Shown piece by piece: positions 1 to 10,445 of a stretch of DNA of 54,240 nt. The translations under genes and the position numbers were made by a program. Positions within the stretch are counted from its first letter, which is position 1, and every line of letters begins with the position of its first letter. Source of the stretch: Saprolegnia diclina VS20 (lineage: Eukaryota > Oomycota > Saprolegniomycetes > Saprolegniales > Saprolegniaceae); assembly GCF_000281045.1 (NCBI RefSeq), contig NW_008246073.1, forward strand, positions 911,050-965,289. The letters are read 5' to 3'. The notes under the pieces are model-generated. The model saw only the letters and a program-made list of their open reading frames with translations, was not told the DNA's origin and did not search any database.

Positions 1-465
1 CAAACTCGGAAACTCTGGCTCATTGTCCACTCATGCGCTGGATTCGACGCAATGTGATCTGCATGGTCACGGCGGCGACTCTACACAGGGATCGTGCAAC
101 GTCGCCGACGGCCGTTTGCTCTTGTACAGTACATACAGTAGGCAGGCGCCGACTGAGAGAACGAAGTTCATATTGGCATGTGTGGTCTCTAGTAGCGAGC
201 GGGTTCTACGATGCACCGACGTGTGTACGTCGCTCGCGTCGATTCGATGCGACCGTGACACCGGTGTGCGTCTGGCAGTATCCGAATGGACCAATCAGAT
301 GGCTGGGATTGAAATCTTGGACAACTAAAAAAAGATAGCGAGAGCGCCGGGATCATTGCGTCGTCGGGTGGCGGCGACATGGACGCCGGTGACAAGGGTT
401 GCAGCGCCAAGCACCGGTCGGGTCGTCGGGCAGTGAGGCAGTGAGGCATAGGCCGGACCGGCGCC

Positions 466-528
466 GTCGCGACAGCGTGACGACAGCGTCGCGACAACGT
501 CACAACAACGTCGCGACAACGTTGCGAC
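466..528. repeat. Degenerate tandem repeat, unit about 11 bases
   Basis: Variants of GCGACAACGTC / GCGACAGCGTG follow one another about five to six times with point differences. No gene recognised here spans them. The surrounding 1-760 holds only overlapping frames without family resemblance. Confidence 0.6.
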
Positions 529-652
529 TGGTCATCTCGGCGCCGAGCCGTTGCCGTGCTGGCGAGCGAGGTCCTCCGAAATGGCTTTTTCACACGACAG
601 TGCAACGGCGCTGGACGACGGCAAAAAGCTCGACACTGGCTCGCAAAGTCGA

Positions 653-693
653 AAAGTCGAGGCGTAAAAGGTAGCAAAGTCGAGGCGTAAAAG
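653..693. repeat. Direct repeat, two 18-base copies
   Basis: The 18-base string AAAGTCGAGGCGTAAAAG occurs at 653-670 and again at 676-693, separated by five bases. It is a short local duplication without a recognised function. Confidence 0.75.
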
Positions 694-768
694 CGAGATG
701 GATGGAAGAAAAGGACTTGTATTGACATAGTAGATATTGACGATGCACGAGACGACGAGGAGAGATGC

Positions 769-981
769 TTAGGCCCAGCCGCCGCCGCCGCCACCGTTGG
801 TGTTGGTGTTGGTGTTGGTGTTGGTGTTGGTGTTGGTGTTGGTGTTGGTGTTGCCGCCGCCACCGCCGCCGTTGAAGAGACCGTAGCCGTTGAGGCAGTT
901 CACGGAGGTGACTCTAGCGATGTTTACATGTGGTGTTTGCGCAAAGTTCCAGAGCCATGCTCTGAAAACTCTCGGCCGAAA
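769..981 (-). CDS. Possible C-terminal exon of an unrecognised minus-strand gene
   Basis: A minus-strand frame is open from 981 to a stop at 769. It reads an ordinary-looking stretch (NIARVTSVNCLNGYGLFN), then six glycines, a run of Asn-Thr pairs, six glycines and Trp-Ala-stop. A different minus frame just upstream (about 980-915) reads SAESFQSMALELCANTTC, whose LCxxxxC spacing recalls elicitin-like secreted proteins. The two frames do not join by a normal-sized intron, so either the gene is decayed or the repeat has drifted. The microsatellite at 796-853 encodes the Asn-Thr run. Upstream exons would overlap the start of the MATE gene. The elicitin link is a weak inference from cysteine spacing only. 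Confidence 0.22.
   Translation of the reverse strand, partial: FRPRVFRAWLWNFAQTPHVNIARVTSVNCLNGYGLFNGGGGGGNTNTNTNTNTNTNTNTNTNGGGGGGWA
796..853. repeat. Hexanucleotide microsatellite (GGTGTT)n flanked by CCG runs
   Basis: About 9.7 perfect copies of GGTGTT, with GCC/CCG triplet runs on both sides (779-794 and 854-872). On the minus strand the unit is AACACC, which would encode Asn-Thr in one frame and Thr-Pro in another. Copy number probably varies between strains. Confidence 0.9.
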
Positions 982-1113
982 CTAGAATTTGGGGAGCTGG
1001 GCGATCAAGCTGGAGTCCACGAATGGTTGCTGGGGCGTTACGTACTGCATTTGTAGATACGAGTGCCAACCGTTCCCGCCAAAAGCTGTGCGTTGACAGC
1101 TTCGCGACGTGGT

Positions 1114-2628
1114 ATGCGCACGAGTAAAAGCGCCGATGGCGTCGAGGCTAAGAACCTCCTCCCCAAGGCTCTGTCCGCGAACGCACGCGAAAGCCGTGCG
1201 CGCGATAGTCTCCAGTCGCCACTTAGGTCGCTCCTCTCGATGGCGATCCAGCTCTCGGTCAACCAAATGGTTCGGCGCGTTTTGCTCGTGACAGACACGG
1301 CGTTCCTTGGCCACCTCGGCACGAAAGAGCTCGCGGGGGCCGCGCTCGCCAACCTCTGGATCAATGTCCCGTTCAACTTTGTGCAATACGCAATTCCCGC
1401 CATCACGATCCTCGGGTCGCACGCGTACGGTGCCGGGGAGCACAAGGAGATTGGCGTCTGGCTGCAAACGTCCATTCTGTTTGCACAGGGTGCGTGCCTT
1501 CCTGTCGGGCTCGTGCACCTCTTTGTGGGTCCCCTCGTCGGCCTTTCCATGCGAGATGACGAGACCATCGCGTTTGGCCAACTCTATGGCGACGTGCTCG
1601 CCACCGGCCTTCTTCCGCGGTACCTTTACGCCTGCCTCACGGCGTATTTTGCAACCATCAACGTTGTGCAGTCGGCAACAATCACAAGTATTATCGCCAT
1701 GATCCTCAACGCGCTTCTCAACCAAGTGTTTATTAACGGCATTCCTGGCATATGGGCGGGCATCGGTTTTGTCGGCTCGCCGCTCGCGACTGTCGTGAGC
1801 TCGTGCATGCAACTGCTTCTCTTTGGCGTCTACACAATGGTGTGGCGGCGCTACCACGTACCGTACTGGGGCGGCTGGACCCGCGTTGCCGTCGATCAGG
1901 CGCATTGGACCAAGTTTTTGGCGCTCGCGCTGCCCTTGGGGGCGTCGTCGGCCGTCGACTGGGCGAGCTTGACCGTTGCGGGCATGGTCCTCGGCACGCT
2001 GGACCCGGCCTACTCGGCCGCGAATGCCGTCCTCTTTGGCCTTTTTGGTGTCGTGTACGCGTGCGTGAGCGGCTTCTCGGCCGCGACTCAAATCTTCATG
2101 GCCCGCAGCATTGGCATGGGGAGCCTGCCCGATGCGAAAGCGTACCTTGTGCTCGGGATTTACCTCATGGCCGTCATGGTGACGCTGCTGTTAAGTGTAT
2201 TGGCCGCCGTGCACAAGGCAGTCGTTCGTCTCTGGACGTCCGACCAAGCCGTGCTCGACCTGTGCGATGGCGCAATACTGCCGTTTGGCCTGTGCATTGG
2301 CCTCATCTTCTTCCGGTTTCTTCTGAGCTCGGGCGCCAACGCCGTCGAGCTCTCTCGGTATGCGCTGGTCGTCAAAAACGCCGGCGCGTCGCTGCTCTTT
2401 ATTCCGCTCACGTACCTCTGCGTGTTTGAGTGGCGCTACGCACTGCGAGGGTACTGGGCGGCCAATGCCCTGGGCGAATGCGCCAAGATCGTCCTGCTGG
2501 TGTGGCGCCTGGCCAAGCTCGATTGGACTGTTCAAAAAACCAACAGTCGGGACGGCCAGCCACACGTAGGACGCCAAGGAGCACTCATCACCATCCATGT
2601 CGCTACTAGTACGGAGAGGGGCCAATAA
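1114..2628 (+). CDS. MATE-family multidrug/toxin exporter
   Basis: One uninterrupted frame of 504 codons from the first in-frame ATG (1114). The frame is open a little further upstream, but only from a GTG. After a hydrophilic N-terminus of about 45 residues come the MATE signature stretches LSVNQMVRRVLLVTDTAFLG and LGTKELAGAALANLW, then alternating hydrophobic segments consistent with about 12 membrane helices in two bundles. Family knowledge: MATE carriers export cationic drugs, toxins or metabolites in exchange for H+ or Na+. In eukaryotes they sit in the plasma or vacuolar membrane. The length matches eukaryotic MATEs. No introns are needed. It is convergent with the PERK-like kinase gene, leaving a 343-base gap. 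Substrate cannot be read from sequence. Confidence 0.92.
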   Translation: MRTSKSADGVEAKNLLPKALSANARESRARDSLQSPLRSLLSMAIQLSVNQMVRRVLLVTDTAFLGHLGTKELAGAALANLWINVPFNFVQYAIPAITILGSHAYGAGEHKEIGVWLQTSILFAQGACLPVGLVHLFVGPLVGLSMRDDETIAFGQLYGDVLATGLLPRYLYACLTAYFATINVVQSATITSIIAMILNALLNQVFINGIPGIWAGIGFVGSPLATVVSSCMQLLLFGVYTMVWRRYHVPYWGGWTRVAVDQAHWTKFLALALPLGASSAVDWASLTVAGMVLGTLDPAYSAANAVLFGLFGVVYACVSGFSAATQIFMARSIGMGSLPDAKAYLVLGIYLMAVMVTLLLSVLAAVHKAVVRLWTSDQAVLDLCDGAILPFGLCIGLIFFRFLLSSGANAVELSRYALVVKNAGASLLFIPLTYLCVFEWRYALRGYWAANALGECAKIVLLVWRLAKLDWTVQKTNSRDGQPHVGRQGALITIHVATSTERGQ

Positions 2629-2971
2629 TTCCATCGCCACCCCTAACCACCACCACCACTGACAACAGGGACACGTCTCCTGCGTCCTCCCATCCATGAA
2701 TAAGAGTTCTTTTCTCCCATATCTTTCGCCTTGACGCGATAGTGCAGCAAGCAGGTCGTCGACACCCACCATATCTTGCCACACGAGACAGACAGGTGAC
2801 AGTAGTCGCACTCGAGGTGACACATGTCCTTCGCTGCGTACACAACAGCTCGTTTGCTTGTCTAGAAGCACACACGTCGCACCATAGGAAGGAGACGCCG
2901 CCCAAGGTTCGATCCCTTGTGCTCCTCGGTCGTTTCTTACGTTTTTTAAGTTAACTGGTTGGCGCTCGGGT
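2629..2971. other. Intergenic gap between convergent genes
   Basis: This 343-base space lies between the 3' ends of the MATE and PERK-like genes. I see no open frame with family resemblance. It would hold both 3' UTRs. A chance 5-bp stem with a 7-base TTCGATC loop (2903-2919) resembles a tRNA T-arm, but the rest of a tRNA is missing. Confidence 0.5.
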
Positions 2972-3704
2972 CTAGTGGAGCTTTTCCACAGTGGCGACGC
3001 CGTCGACACGGGCAATCGCGTTGAGCACGTCGTCGATCGTGCTGTCGTCGTCCGCTTGCAGCGAAAACTCGAGGAGCTGCCCGCGGGTGCTGTGCTGCTG
3101 GAGGCCGCACGCAAGAATGCACACGTTACCGCTCGTGGCGCGAATGACCTCGCAGAGCGCGAGCAGCAACGTGTGGTACAACGTCGGGTCGTCCATTACA
3201 CCGGCTTGCACCTGCAGCAAGTGGACGTTGGCGTCAAACCGGCGCTTGGCCTTGGTCTGCGCATGGCACCACTGCACAACATCTTTGGCCGTCGGGCGCT
3301 CGGCCGGCGAGAGCGACACGAGACGGCGGACCAACGCCACAATCTCGGGACTCTGTGGTAACCACTCGGGCGGGATACTGCCGTCGCGCACCTGTCGCAG
3401 CGTCACGATGCGCTCCATGGCGGTCCCAAACGGCGCGTGCCCAAGCTCAAAGAGGATCATGCCGAGCGAGTAGAGGTCTGCTTTGGCCGAGTAGAGCTCG
3501 CCCGAGATCTGTTCGGGGCTCGCATAGAGGTACGTGCCGACGCCCGCCGTCTTTTCATCGTCGTCGTCGTCCGCGTCGTCGTCGTCTTCTTGGAGCAGTG
3601 TCGTCGTCGTCGACGCGCCGGCGTCCGGTAGACCCGTGCTGCCGGCGTACCGGGAGAGGCCAAAGTCGCCGAGTTTGATAGTTTGCACGGCCTCGTCCAT
3701 GACA

Positions 3705-3736
<32 letters not shown>

Positions 3737-4100
3737 AAGGCCAAGCGAATGAACATGCTCGAGCGCCGACGCGATCTGACTAAACACGCGCAGGACGTGG
3801 GGGACGTCGACGACCCGGTCGGAGCTTGCGAGGACGTCGGCGAGACTCTTGGCCGAGCAATATTGCATCTGAATGTACAGCCAGTGGTCGATGCGCTCGT
3901 TGGTCGTGGAGCGGAGCGTGTCGAGTACTGCCGACCGCGGCTCGTGTGTCGGCCGCGTCAGATCGCTCTCCGACCACTGCGCCATCGACGCCGACGCGTC
4001 ATTGCTGTCGTCGTCGTTGGGACTGGCCTCCCACTCAAAGCCACCGTCGTCGTCGTCGTGAAGGTGCGGCGCCGGGGCATACAGCGAGTCGCGACTCGCA

Positions 4101-4139
<39 letters not shown>

Positions 4140-6314
4140 ATGTGAAAGAACGTCGTCCGCTTGGGACGCTGGCGGGTCGACGGCGAGTCATCGTCGTCGG
4201 ACGAGAAGCGGCGCTGAAGTATGTTGCCTTTCGAGTAGTCGGTTGTCGACGACATCCAGCGCGGACTCGACGCGTCTTCGGAGCTCGCGGCAAAGCTTAC
4301 CGAGTCGGCCTCCCCGAGCTCTTCGAGCCACGCCTAATCCGAGACGCGCGTCAACATGACGCGCCAGAAGGAGGCACTCTCTACCTGGTAGTAGCGCACA
4401 ATGTACGAATGATCGAGCCGAGCGAGGATTTTGACTTCGCGCAAAAACTAGCACACTTCAAAGTGACGACGACGTGTCAGCAGCGCGTACCTTCTCGAGC
4501 GTCTCTTTGGTCTGGTGCTTGAGGCAGAGACCGATGCGCTTGACAGCGTAGCGACGGCCATCCAGTCGGTTCTCAGCAAGAATGACTTGACCAAACCCGC
4601 CCTTCCCAAGGACCGAGAGCTCGTCAAACTCGTTGGCGAACCGCCCGCGACAAATGTACGGCAGCACTTTGCGAAAGTCTTGGTCCAGCACGACCGTCGT
4701 GGTTAGCGTCGGTGTCATCGGTGCCAACGACGTGCTGGACGTCGGCGGCGTTCCGGTTGCATGCAAGGTGTCGCTCTGAGCTGACCGTTGCGACGCCTCC
4801 GACTCGTCCGTCGAGAGGCGGTGCCCGAGCTTGAGCTCGGGCATCTTCCATTTCGATGGCTCCAACGGGAAGCCGCCAAACGAGACCGACCGCTGGATAC
4901 GACCCGGCGACATGGTCACGAGCGACGGTAGGTGCACGTCGTCCTCCGTGTGCATGCGAAAGAGCGTTGGACTGCCGAGGAACGTCGCGGTCGGTGAGCC
5001 TTTGGGCGACATGCGGGGCGACGCTTTGGGCGCCGACGGCGGTGTCGGCGTCTCAGCCATCGGCGACAACGGTGCCGACGGTGTCTTGGACCGCCAGTAG
5101 TACAGGAGAAGTGCAATGCCCAGCGCCACCGAGACAGCCATGACGCAGATCCATAGCATGCTGTTGGACGAGATGAAGACGCCTTGCTTGCCGTCGATGA
5201 CGACCGACTGCCACGGCCGCCGGCCCGTGTAGTTGATGCTTTTCGAGGACGTTGGGCGTGGGGGCGGCGACGACGGCAGCAGGTACATTTGGCCTGCGAC
5301 GCGGCCCACAACAAGGTCGTCTTGCGTCGGGCTCGGCTCGCAGACGTTGTCGAGATCGGTGATCGCGTCGGTCTCGGCGTCCAGCGGGCACGCCTCGTCG
5401 TCGTGGGAGTCGTCCTTGAGCGTCAGCGACCAGTCGTAAAACTTGACGCCGTAGTGCGGCAGCATGCCGTAGACCATGGTGAGCGCGCCATTGGCGTCCC
5501 AGGACCACAGCAGCGCGTGCGAGTGCGGGTCGTAGATCGAGAGCGAAGTGCCGGCGTCGCTGCGCGACACGTCGATGTACGGGCTTCGATACGCCGGTGA
5601 CGGACCGCGCTGGCACGTGGCGTGTGACGCAAACTGTACAAAGTACTCGGACACGGTGACGCACTTGAAATCGGTCGTGTCGAGGGCGTTGACCATCTTG
5701 GTCGTGACGTCGACGCGCCCAAAGAGCATGCGCGCCGTCGGACCGTCGTCGTCGTCGTCGTTGAGGAGCACAGACGGCGCGTCGGGCGAGAAGAACGGGT
5801 GCATCTGGCCCGTGTGCGCGTCGAACGTAAAGAGCTTCTGCGTCTTTTCAGCCACAAACACCACGTCGGCGAGTTCGGGGCTGCCGCGGACGCGGAGCGG
5901 CGTCTTGGCCTGTAGCAGCTCGTCGGTCGAGAGCTCGACTTGCTTCCACTGCTGCGCATGCTTCTCGTAGTGGAACAGCCCGCCGTTTGCGAGATTGGGG
6001 AGGAAGCTATGCTCGGCCGACCAGGACGACGCCAGCGCCACATCTGTCGCCGGTGCCGCGCCATTCGCGCCAATCGAGCGTGGAATGCGCGGGTGCAAGG
6101 CGCCGCGCAGCAACTCGGGGCGGCAGTTGGTCACGAGCGGGCCGCCCGAGTCGATCGAGTTGATGACTTCGCCCGTCCACGCGTCAAAGGCGACGAGCTG
6201 GCCGCTCACATGGCCTGCGAGCAAGATGGCTCGGTCGCGCACGTCGACGGCCTCGAGGCTACATGCGGCGCGTTGCAGGAGCGCGGCGCCGACGAGCCAG
6301 ACCAAGCGGCTCAT
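2972..6314 (-). CDS. EIF2AK3: PERK-type ER-membrane eIF2alpha kinase
   Basis: Three exons: 6314-4491, 4447-4385 and 4333-2972, with introns of 43 and 51 bases and about 1082 aa. The start is the ATG at 6314, which opens a signal peptide (MSRLVWLVGAALLQ). The luminal part (to about residue 385) carries PQQ-like repeats typical of IRE1/PERK sensors (GQLVAFDAWTGEVINSIDSG). A single membrane span follows (MLWICVMAVSVALGIALLLY), then a Ser/Pro/Thr linker and the kinase. Kinase marks are LGKGGFGQV, AVKRI, YIVRYYQAWLEE (the eIF2alpha-kinase beta4-beta5 hallmark), a long acidic insert with a run of 12 Asp, HRDLKPANI, DFGLSR, and SAKADLYSLGMILFEL. It should phosphorylate eIF2alpha under ER stress and lower translation. 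The last 60 or so residues look ACT-like, which is unusual. IRE1 is excluded by the missing RNase domain and the eIF2alpha-kinase motifs. Confidence 0.87.
4101..4136. repeat. CGT triplet run coding poly-aspartate in the kinase insert
   Basis: A near-perfect trinucleotide run codes, on the minus strand, for 12 consecutive aspartates within the kinase insert loop of the PERK-like gene. Similar shorter Asp runs occur elsewhere in the same exon (about 3556-3600). Confidence 0.85.
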
Positions 6315-6391
6315 GCTCAAGGAAACCTTGTTCTTGCCAAAAACAGCTCGCCGTATTTATTTGCCCGTGAAAAACTGCACCGGCGCGTGCG

Positions 6392-6396
6392 ATTGG
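6392..6396 (-). promoter_or_regulatory. CCAAT box upstream of the PERK-like kinase
   Basis: ATTGG on the plus strand is CCAAT on the minus strand, 78 bases before the kinase ATG at 6314. CCAAT boxes occur at comparable distances ahead of several other genes here, so a role as a proximal promoter element is a reasonable inference. Confidence 0.4.
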
Positions 6397-6422
6397 CCCA
6401 ATTTAACGCGGATGCGCCAATC

Positions 6423-6494
6423 CGCTGCGTCATCCAGCGCCACGCTGCGTCATCCAGCGCCACGCTGCGTCATCCAGCGCCACGCTGCGTCATC
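6423..6494. repeat. Tandem repeat, 20-base unit, about 3.6 copies
   Basis: The unit CGCTGCGTCATCCAGCGCCA is repeated head to tail three times without a mismatch, followed by a partial fourth copy that diverges after GCGTCATC. It lies about 110-180 bases upstream of the PERK-like kinase start, so it may sit in that promoter. Confidence 0.92.
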
Positions 6495-7336
6495 GACGTA
6501 TCCTTAGTCGACCTCGAGCTCGCCCATTGCTTGCTGTCCACCTCGGTCGCTGCGCCGCTTGGACGCCGTCGCGACGGGCGCCATCGGGTGACGAAGCAAC
6601 ACGTCAGCGCTGGCGAACCAAGGGCCACCACGTGGCACACGCCGAAACCCTCGTTCGTGGAAACGCGAGCCGACCAGCCAATTACATTGCGGTGTACCTA
6701 CCGCCGCTGCTCCCACGGCCGTCGCGGCTCGTCCCTTGCGTATCTACCGTCCGCGCTGGTCGTTGTCGGATCAGACACTGCGGTGGAGATATACGCTCCG
6801 GCATGAGGCGGGCCACGGTGTTCCCGGTGGAGTTGAAGTGGCATGCATGGGCTACCGCAAGGTTCACGAGCACGGATGGCATAGTAGCTCTGGACGTCAA
6901 CACGGCGGCGTAGAGGCTGCATCGCATTGAGGCTGGGTGGTACCGTTGGCGTGACGCCTGGACGGATTCGGACCGGCGGTGGGCGGCGCCGGCAACGTTG
7001 TGGGTGTGTACACACTACCGCAGCAGAAGGACTGTTAGGGTCCATCATTTAGGTTCCAGTTCATGGGCCTTGGATGCATTGCTGTCCTCGCCACGCCTCT
7101 GGTGCAGACGCATGTCGGTCCGGGACATAGGTAGGACCCTGTGCTACGTGGTCGTACGACTCTGCGCTCCTGTCGATACATTTGTTTCTTGTTGTCGCAC
7201 GTGTTGTCGACAAGTTGTACTTGCCGACCAAAGGTCCAACTGATATTGATGCCATGGGATTGGACAAAATCTATCGCGTCTTTTTAACCAATCAAATCGA
7301 GTGGATTCATAGCGGACAAAAACACGACAGAGCGCC
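6495..7336. other. Intergenic region, divergent promoters
   Basis: It separates the PERK-like gene (minus) from the PPR-like gene (plus). Several frames are open for 60-130 codons, but none shows the codon bias or family resemblance of the neighbours. A CCAAT box at 7288-7292 lies 45 bases before the ATG at 7337. Confidence 0.5.
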
Positions 7337-9622
7337 ATGCAGCCGTTCCTTCGCGCGACGACGCCGCTGCGGTCTCTGGCGCGTGGCCGCGTGGCGATGC
7401 ATGCAATGGCCGACGGCCTTGGGCTGCAGCGCGCGGTGGCCGCCCACATGCAGCAGGTCTTCCCGGACGGCCTCGCCCGCGCGCTGGACCAGTCGGACCG
7501 CCATGGCACGCCGACGCTCCACGGCGAGTCCTTTGAGAAGGCCAAGACGATCCTCAAGAACCCCAAGAACCAGCGTGCGCTGCGTGACGCCTACCACAGG
7601 CTTGGTTCTCAATGCGATGATAGGCTTTTTGTGGCAGGAGGCGGCTCGCTTGAACGCATCGCACCAATCGAGCATCGTCCTGGACGTGCTGTACGCCAAG
7701 ATCTTTGCGCGTAAACCCACGTACCTCCCGCGCACGACCAGTCTCTTCTTACAGCAGGTGCTGCTGGCGGCGCTGGCGACGTCGAACGCGGCGACGGCCG
7801 TCGACGCGCTCGTGCAGCTCGCGGCCTTGGACGCCGACCTCGTCCCCCATACTGTGCGAACGCTCTCGGTCGACGCCGTCTTGCGCCTTGCACTCGAGTC
7901 CGCGCCGCATCTTGTGGCCGACATTGCGCCGCTCCTGGCACCGCTGCACGTGACGCTCGAGACAGCGATCGCGCCTGCCGTCTTGCGCGCGCTCTTCGAT
8001 GCAAGGGCGTACGCGACGCTTCTCGATGTGGCCGCGTCCGCACCCGGGCCGCTTCCGCTCTCCACGCATGCCAACGTGCTCGTAGCCATGCTCCGTGCTG
8101 GCCACGCCATCGACCACGTCCAACGCCGCTACGTGGACCTCGTCCAGGGCGCGTTCGCCGATGCGTCACAAACCAACGTCCTCGGCTTTCTCCTCATCCA
8201 CGCGTGTACGCAACAGCAGTACGACGTGGTCGCAGACGTGCTCGCGTTTATGGAGACGCATGCGTATGTGCTGCCCATCGACGAAGCCCTCGTGCTGTAC
8301 CACACGCTCCTGCCATCGTCGCGTCCAGTATCTGGTACGTCAGGACGCCGTCGTGGATACGACTCGATGACATTTTCGTTCATCGCTAGAGCACTGTTTG
8401 GTCGAGCTCCTCGAGGCGTACCCGACCGTGCTGCCCGCAACGACTCGGACGCTGTCGCTGGCCGTCAGCGCGTCGTCCTTTTTCCAGCACCCAACTGTCG
8501 CGACGCGCGTGCTCGACCATGCGCAGTCCCGTGGCATTTCGATTCTGGACGTCGCCTATGGCCACGCGGGGGCGACCGCCGGGCTGCTGCACCGCCACCG
8601 CTTCAAAGCTCGCTACAAGGACGACTTTTTAGGTGCCGTTGAGTTGCCGTCTGGTAGCTCACTCGGATCGCGTAGATGGGAAGGTCGCGACGGCCCGCCA
8701 AACTGACGTCCACGATGCGGGGTACCACTTTAGTGGCGCCTTGCTCCAGTTCATGTGCGCGCAGAACGCTCACGAGGCGGTCGAGCTGCTTCTCAAGGAG
8801 CTGCAGTACTACCACTTGGAGGCGACCGAAGACGACATGAGTAGCGTGCTTCGCAGTCTCCAACCGCACTGGAGCCTCTACTCGCTCTACAAAGCGTACC
8901 CGCGCGTGGTCAAGAACGCTCCGGTGGCGCTCACCCGTGGCGTGGCCGACCTCTTGCGGATTCGCCCAAGCGGCAGTGCGACCGCCGCCGAGATGGACCA
9001 AGCCCTGCAGCTCTGGCGCTGCTACGTGTGGACGGAAGCCGTCAAGCTCGACGACAGCGTGTTTGGTCTCTTGACATACGCTGCGCTGCGAGACCAGCAG
9101 TCGGCCTCGATCCTCACCGAGGTCGCGACGCAGTACACGCAGCAAGACGTTGGTCGTCACCTTGCGACGCTCCACTCGGCCGTGCTACAGCTCTGCGCCA
9201 CCTGCAATGACGCACGCACAATGACAACGTTGCTCCAGCAGCGACCCGCGGGCCTCCCGCCTCTCAGCGACGTGGATGTTGACTACGTGCTGGAGACGAT
9301 GCCACCGACCGAGGTCTCGGTGCTTGCCTTTCTGCGCAGCTTGCCGCACGGCGTTTTGCCGTGGACGAGTCCGCGGTTGCTGAGCCGTGCGTTGGTGGCC
9401 GCGCTCTCGGCCCGCCACGCCACTGACGCGATCGAGGTCCTTGGCCGCGCGATTGACTCTAACGTCGAACTCAGCGCCGAGGCGTGCCGAGCGTGCGCAC
9501 TTGTGGTCCAAGACGACTCGATCGATGCGTCGTTCCGAGTCGATGTCCAGCTCTCGATGGAGATGCTTTGGGCTTCAACGACGGACGCCTCGATCCGCGC
9601 CATCCTCGAGCGCTGTGCGTAA
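7337..9622 (+). CDS. Mitochondrial helical-repeat protein, PPR-like
   Basis: Predicted exons: 7337 to about 7583, about 7600-8334, 8390-8632 and 8676-9622. The introns at 8335-8389 (55 bases, donor GTACGT) and 8633-8675 (43 bases) fit well. The first frame change (about 7575-7602) would need an intron of only 16 or 25 bases, or is a one-base difference in the sequence. The N-terminus (MQPFLRATTPLRSLARGRV) is rich in Arg and Ser without acids, as in mitochondrial presequences. The rest is all-helical, with repeated hairpin-like units such as THANVLVAMLRAGHAI and FSGALLQFMCAQNAHEAVEL, which recall pentatricopeptide repeats. PPR proteins bind organelle RNA, so a role in mitochondrial RNA processing or translation is inferred. 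A CCAAT box lies 45 bases upstream of the start. No catalytic domain is visible. Confidence 0.55.
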
Positions 9623-10445
9623 TGGCTTTTAGAATAGAGATATGTCCTCGTCCGACAAGGCGCTTGAGAGGCTTGGTGGACGCCAGCCATTGTGGTTGAG
9701 CCCACGATGACATGCAACCAGAGCTTTCACGGTCGGTGCAAAGCTACGGAAGCACTTCTATCGTAGCAACAGATACACCGGCGCAAGGACGACGTCCGAT
9801 GCTTGGCAATGCAAGACGAGTCGCGCCAACTCGATCTCTATGTCCTCTCTCGACTGCCAGTGTATGGCACACTCGCTCGTGGAGACGCTGAGACGCTCTC
9901 TATGGTGTCCAGTCGCAAGGGTTGCTGTTGATAGACCCTTGCGAGTCGGTTGGCACGCAAGAACATTGCCGAGGTGGGGTGTTGCTTGCGTCCATCAGAG
10001 CTAAGACGCTTCAACGCAGGACATCGACGATGGGCCAGTGGTGTCGCCCGCTGCATTCCGGACCAGCTAGCTTGGTGCGTGAGCCAAACGAAGCTCTCTC
10101 CGTCGTCGGATCGGCTCGAAATACCAGGTACGCTCGATTGCCTTACGGCTTGGCGCCAACTAAGCTTATCTCCTTCATACCTTGGCTTCATGGTTGGCCG
10201 CAATGCGATACGAGCCTGGTCAGCAGCTCCTTATGTCCTCCTCCAGAGATTTCCATGTAGTGAACGAGCTCGCTGGCCGATGCAAGGGCAACTTGGGCCA
10301 CACAATCTTGTTTGCAAAAGATCAAGTTGCTGCCGTCATGTCGCCACGCGTCTACACGTCCTGGGGATCCTAGGTACATACTGCGTGCGTCGGTCGTGTC
10401 TCGGCTGCATCGAGAGCCTCACGAGCTCGTTGGGTGACGCTACTT
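9623..10445. other. Intergenic region without a recognised gene
   Basis: About 820 bases between the 3' ends of the PPR-like gene and the GNAT gene. Several frames of 60-200 codons overlap on both strands. All have mixed codon choice and no recognisable domain. I see no repeat or RNA gene in it. Confidence 0.5.

Noticed and set aside
982-2091. Long minus-strand frame opposite the MATE gene
   Set aside because: It mirrors the codon structure of the plus-strand MATE gene and is Arg/Asp/Gly-rich with no family features.
2903-2919. tRNA T-arm-like stem with loop TTCGATC
   Set aside because: The 5-bp stem and 7-base loop fit, but no matching acceptor stem, D-arm or anticodon arm can be laid out at tRNA spacing.
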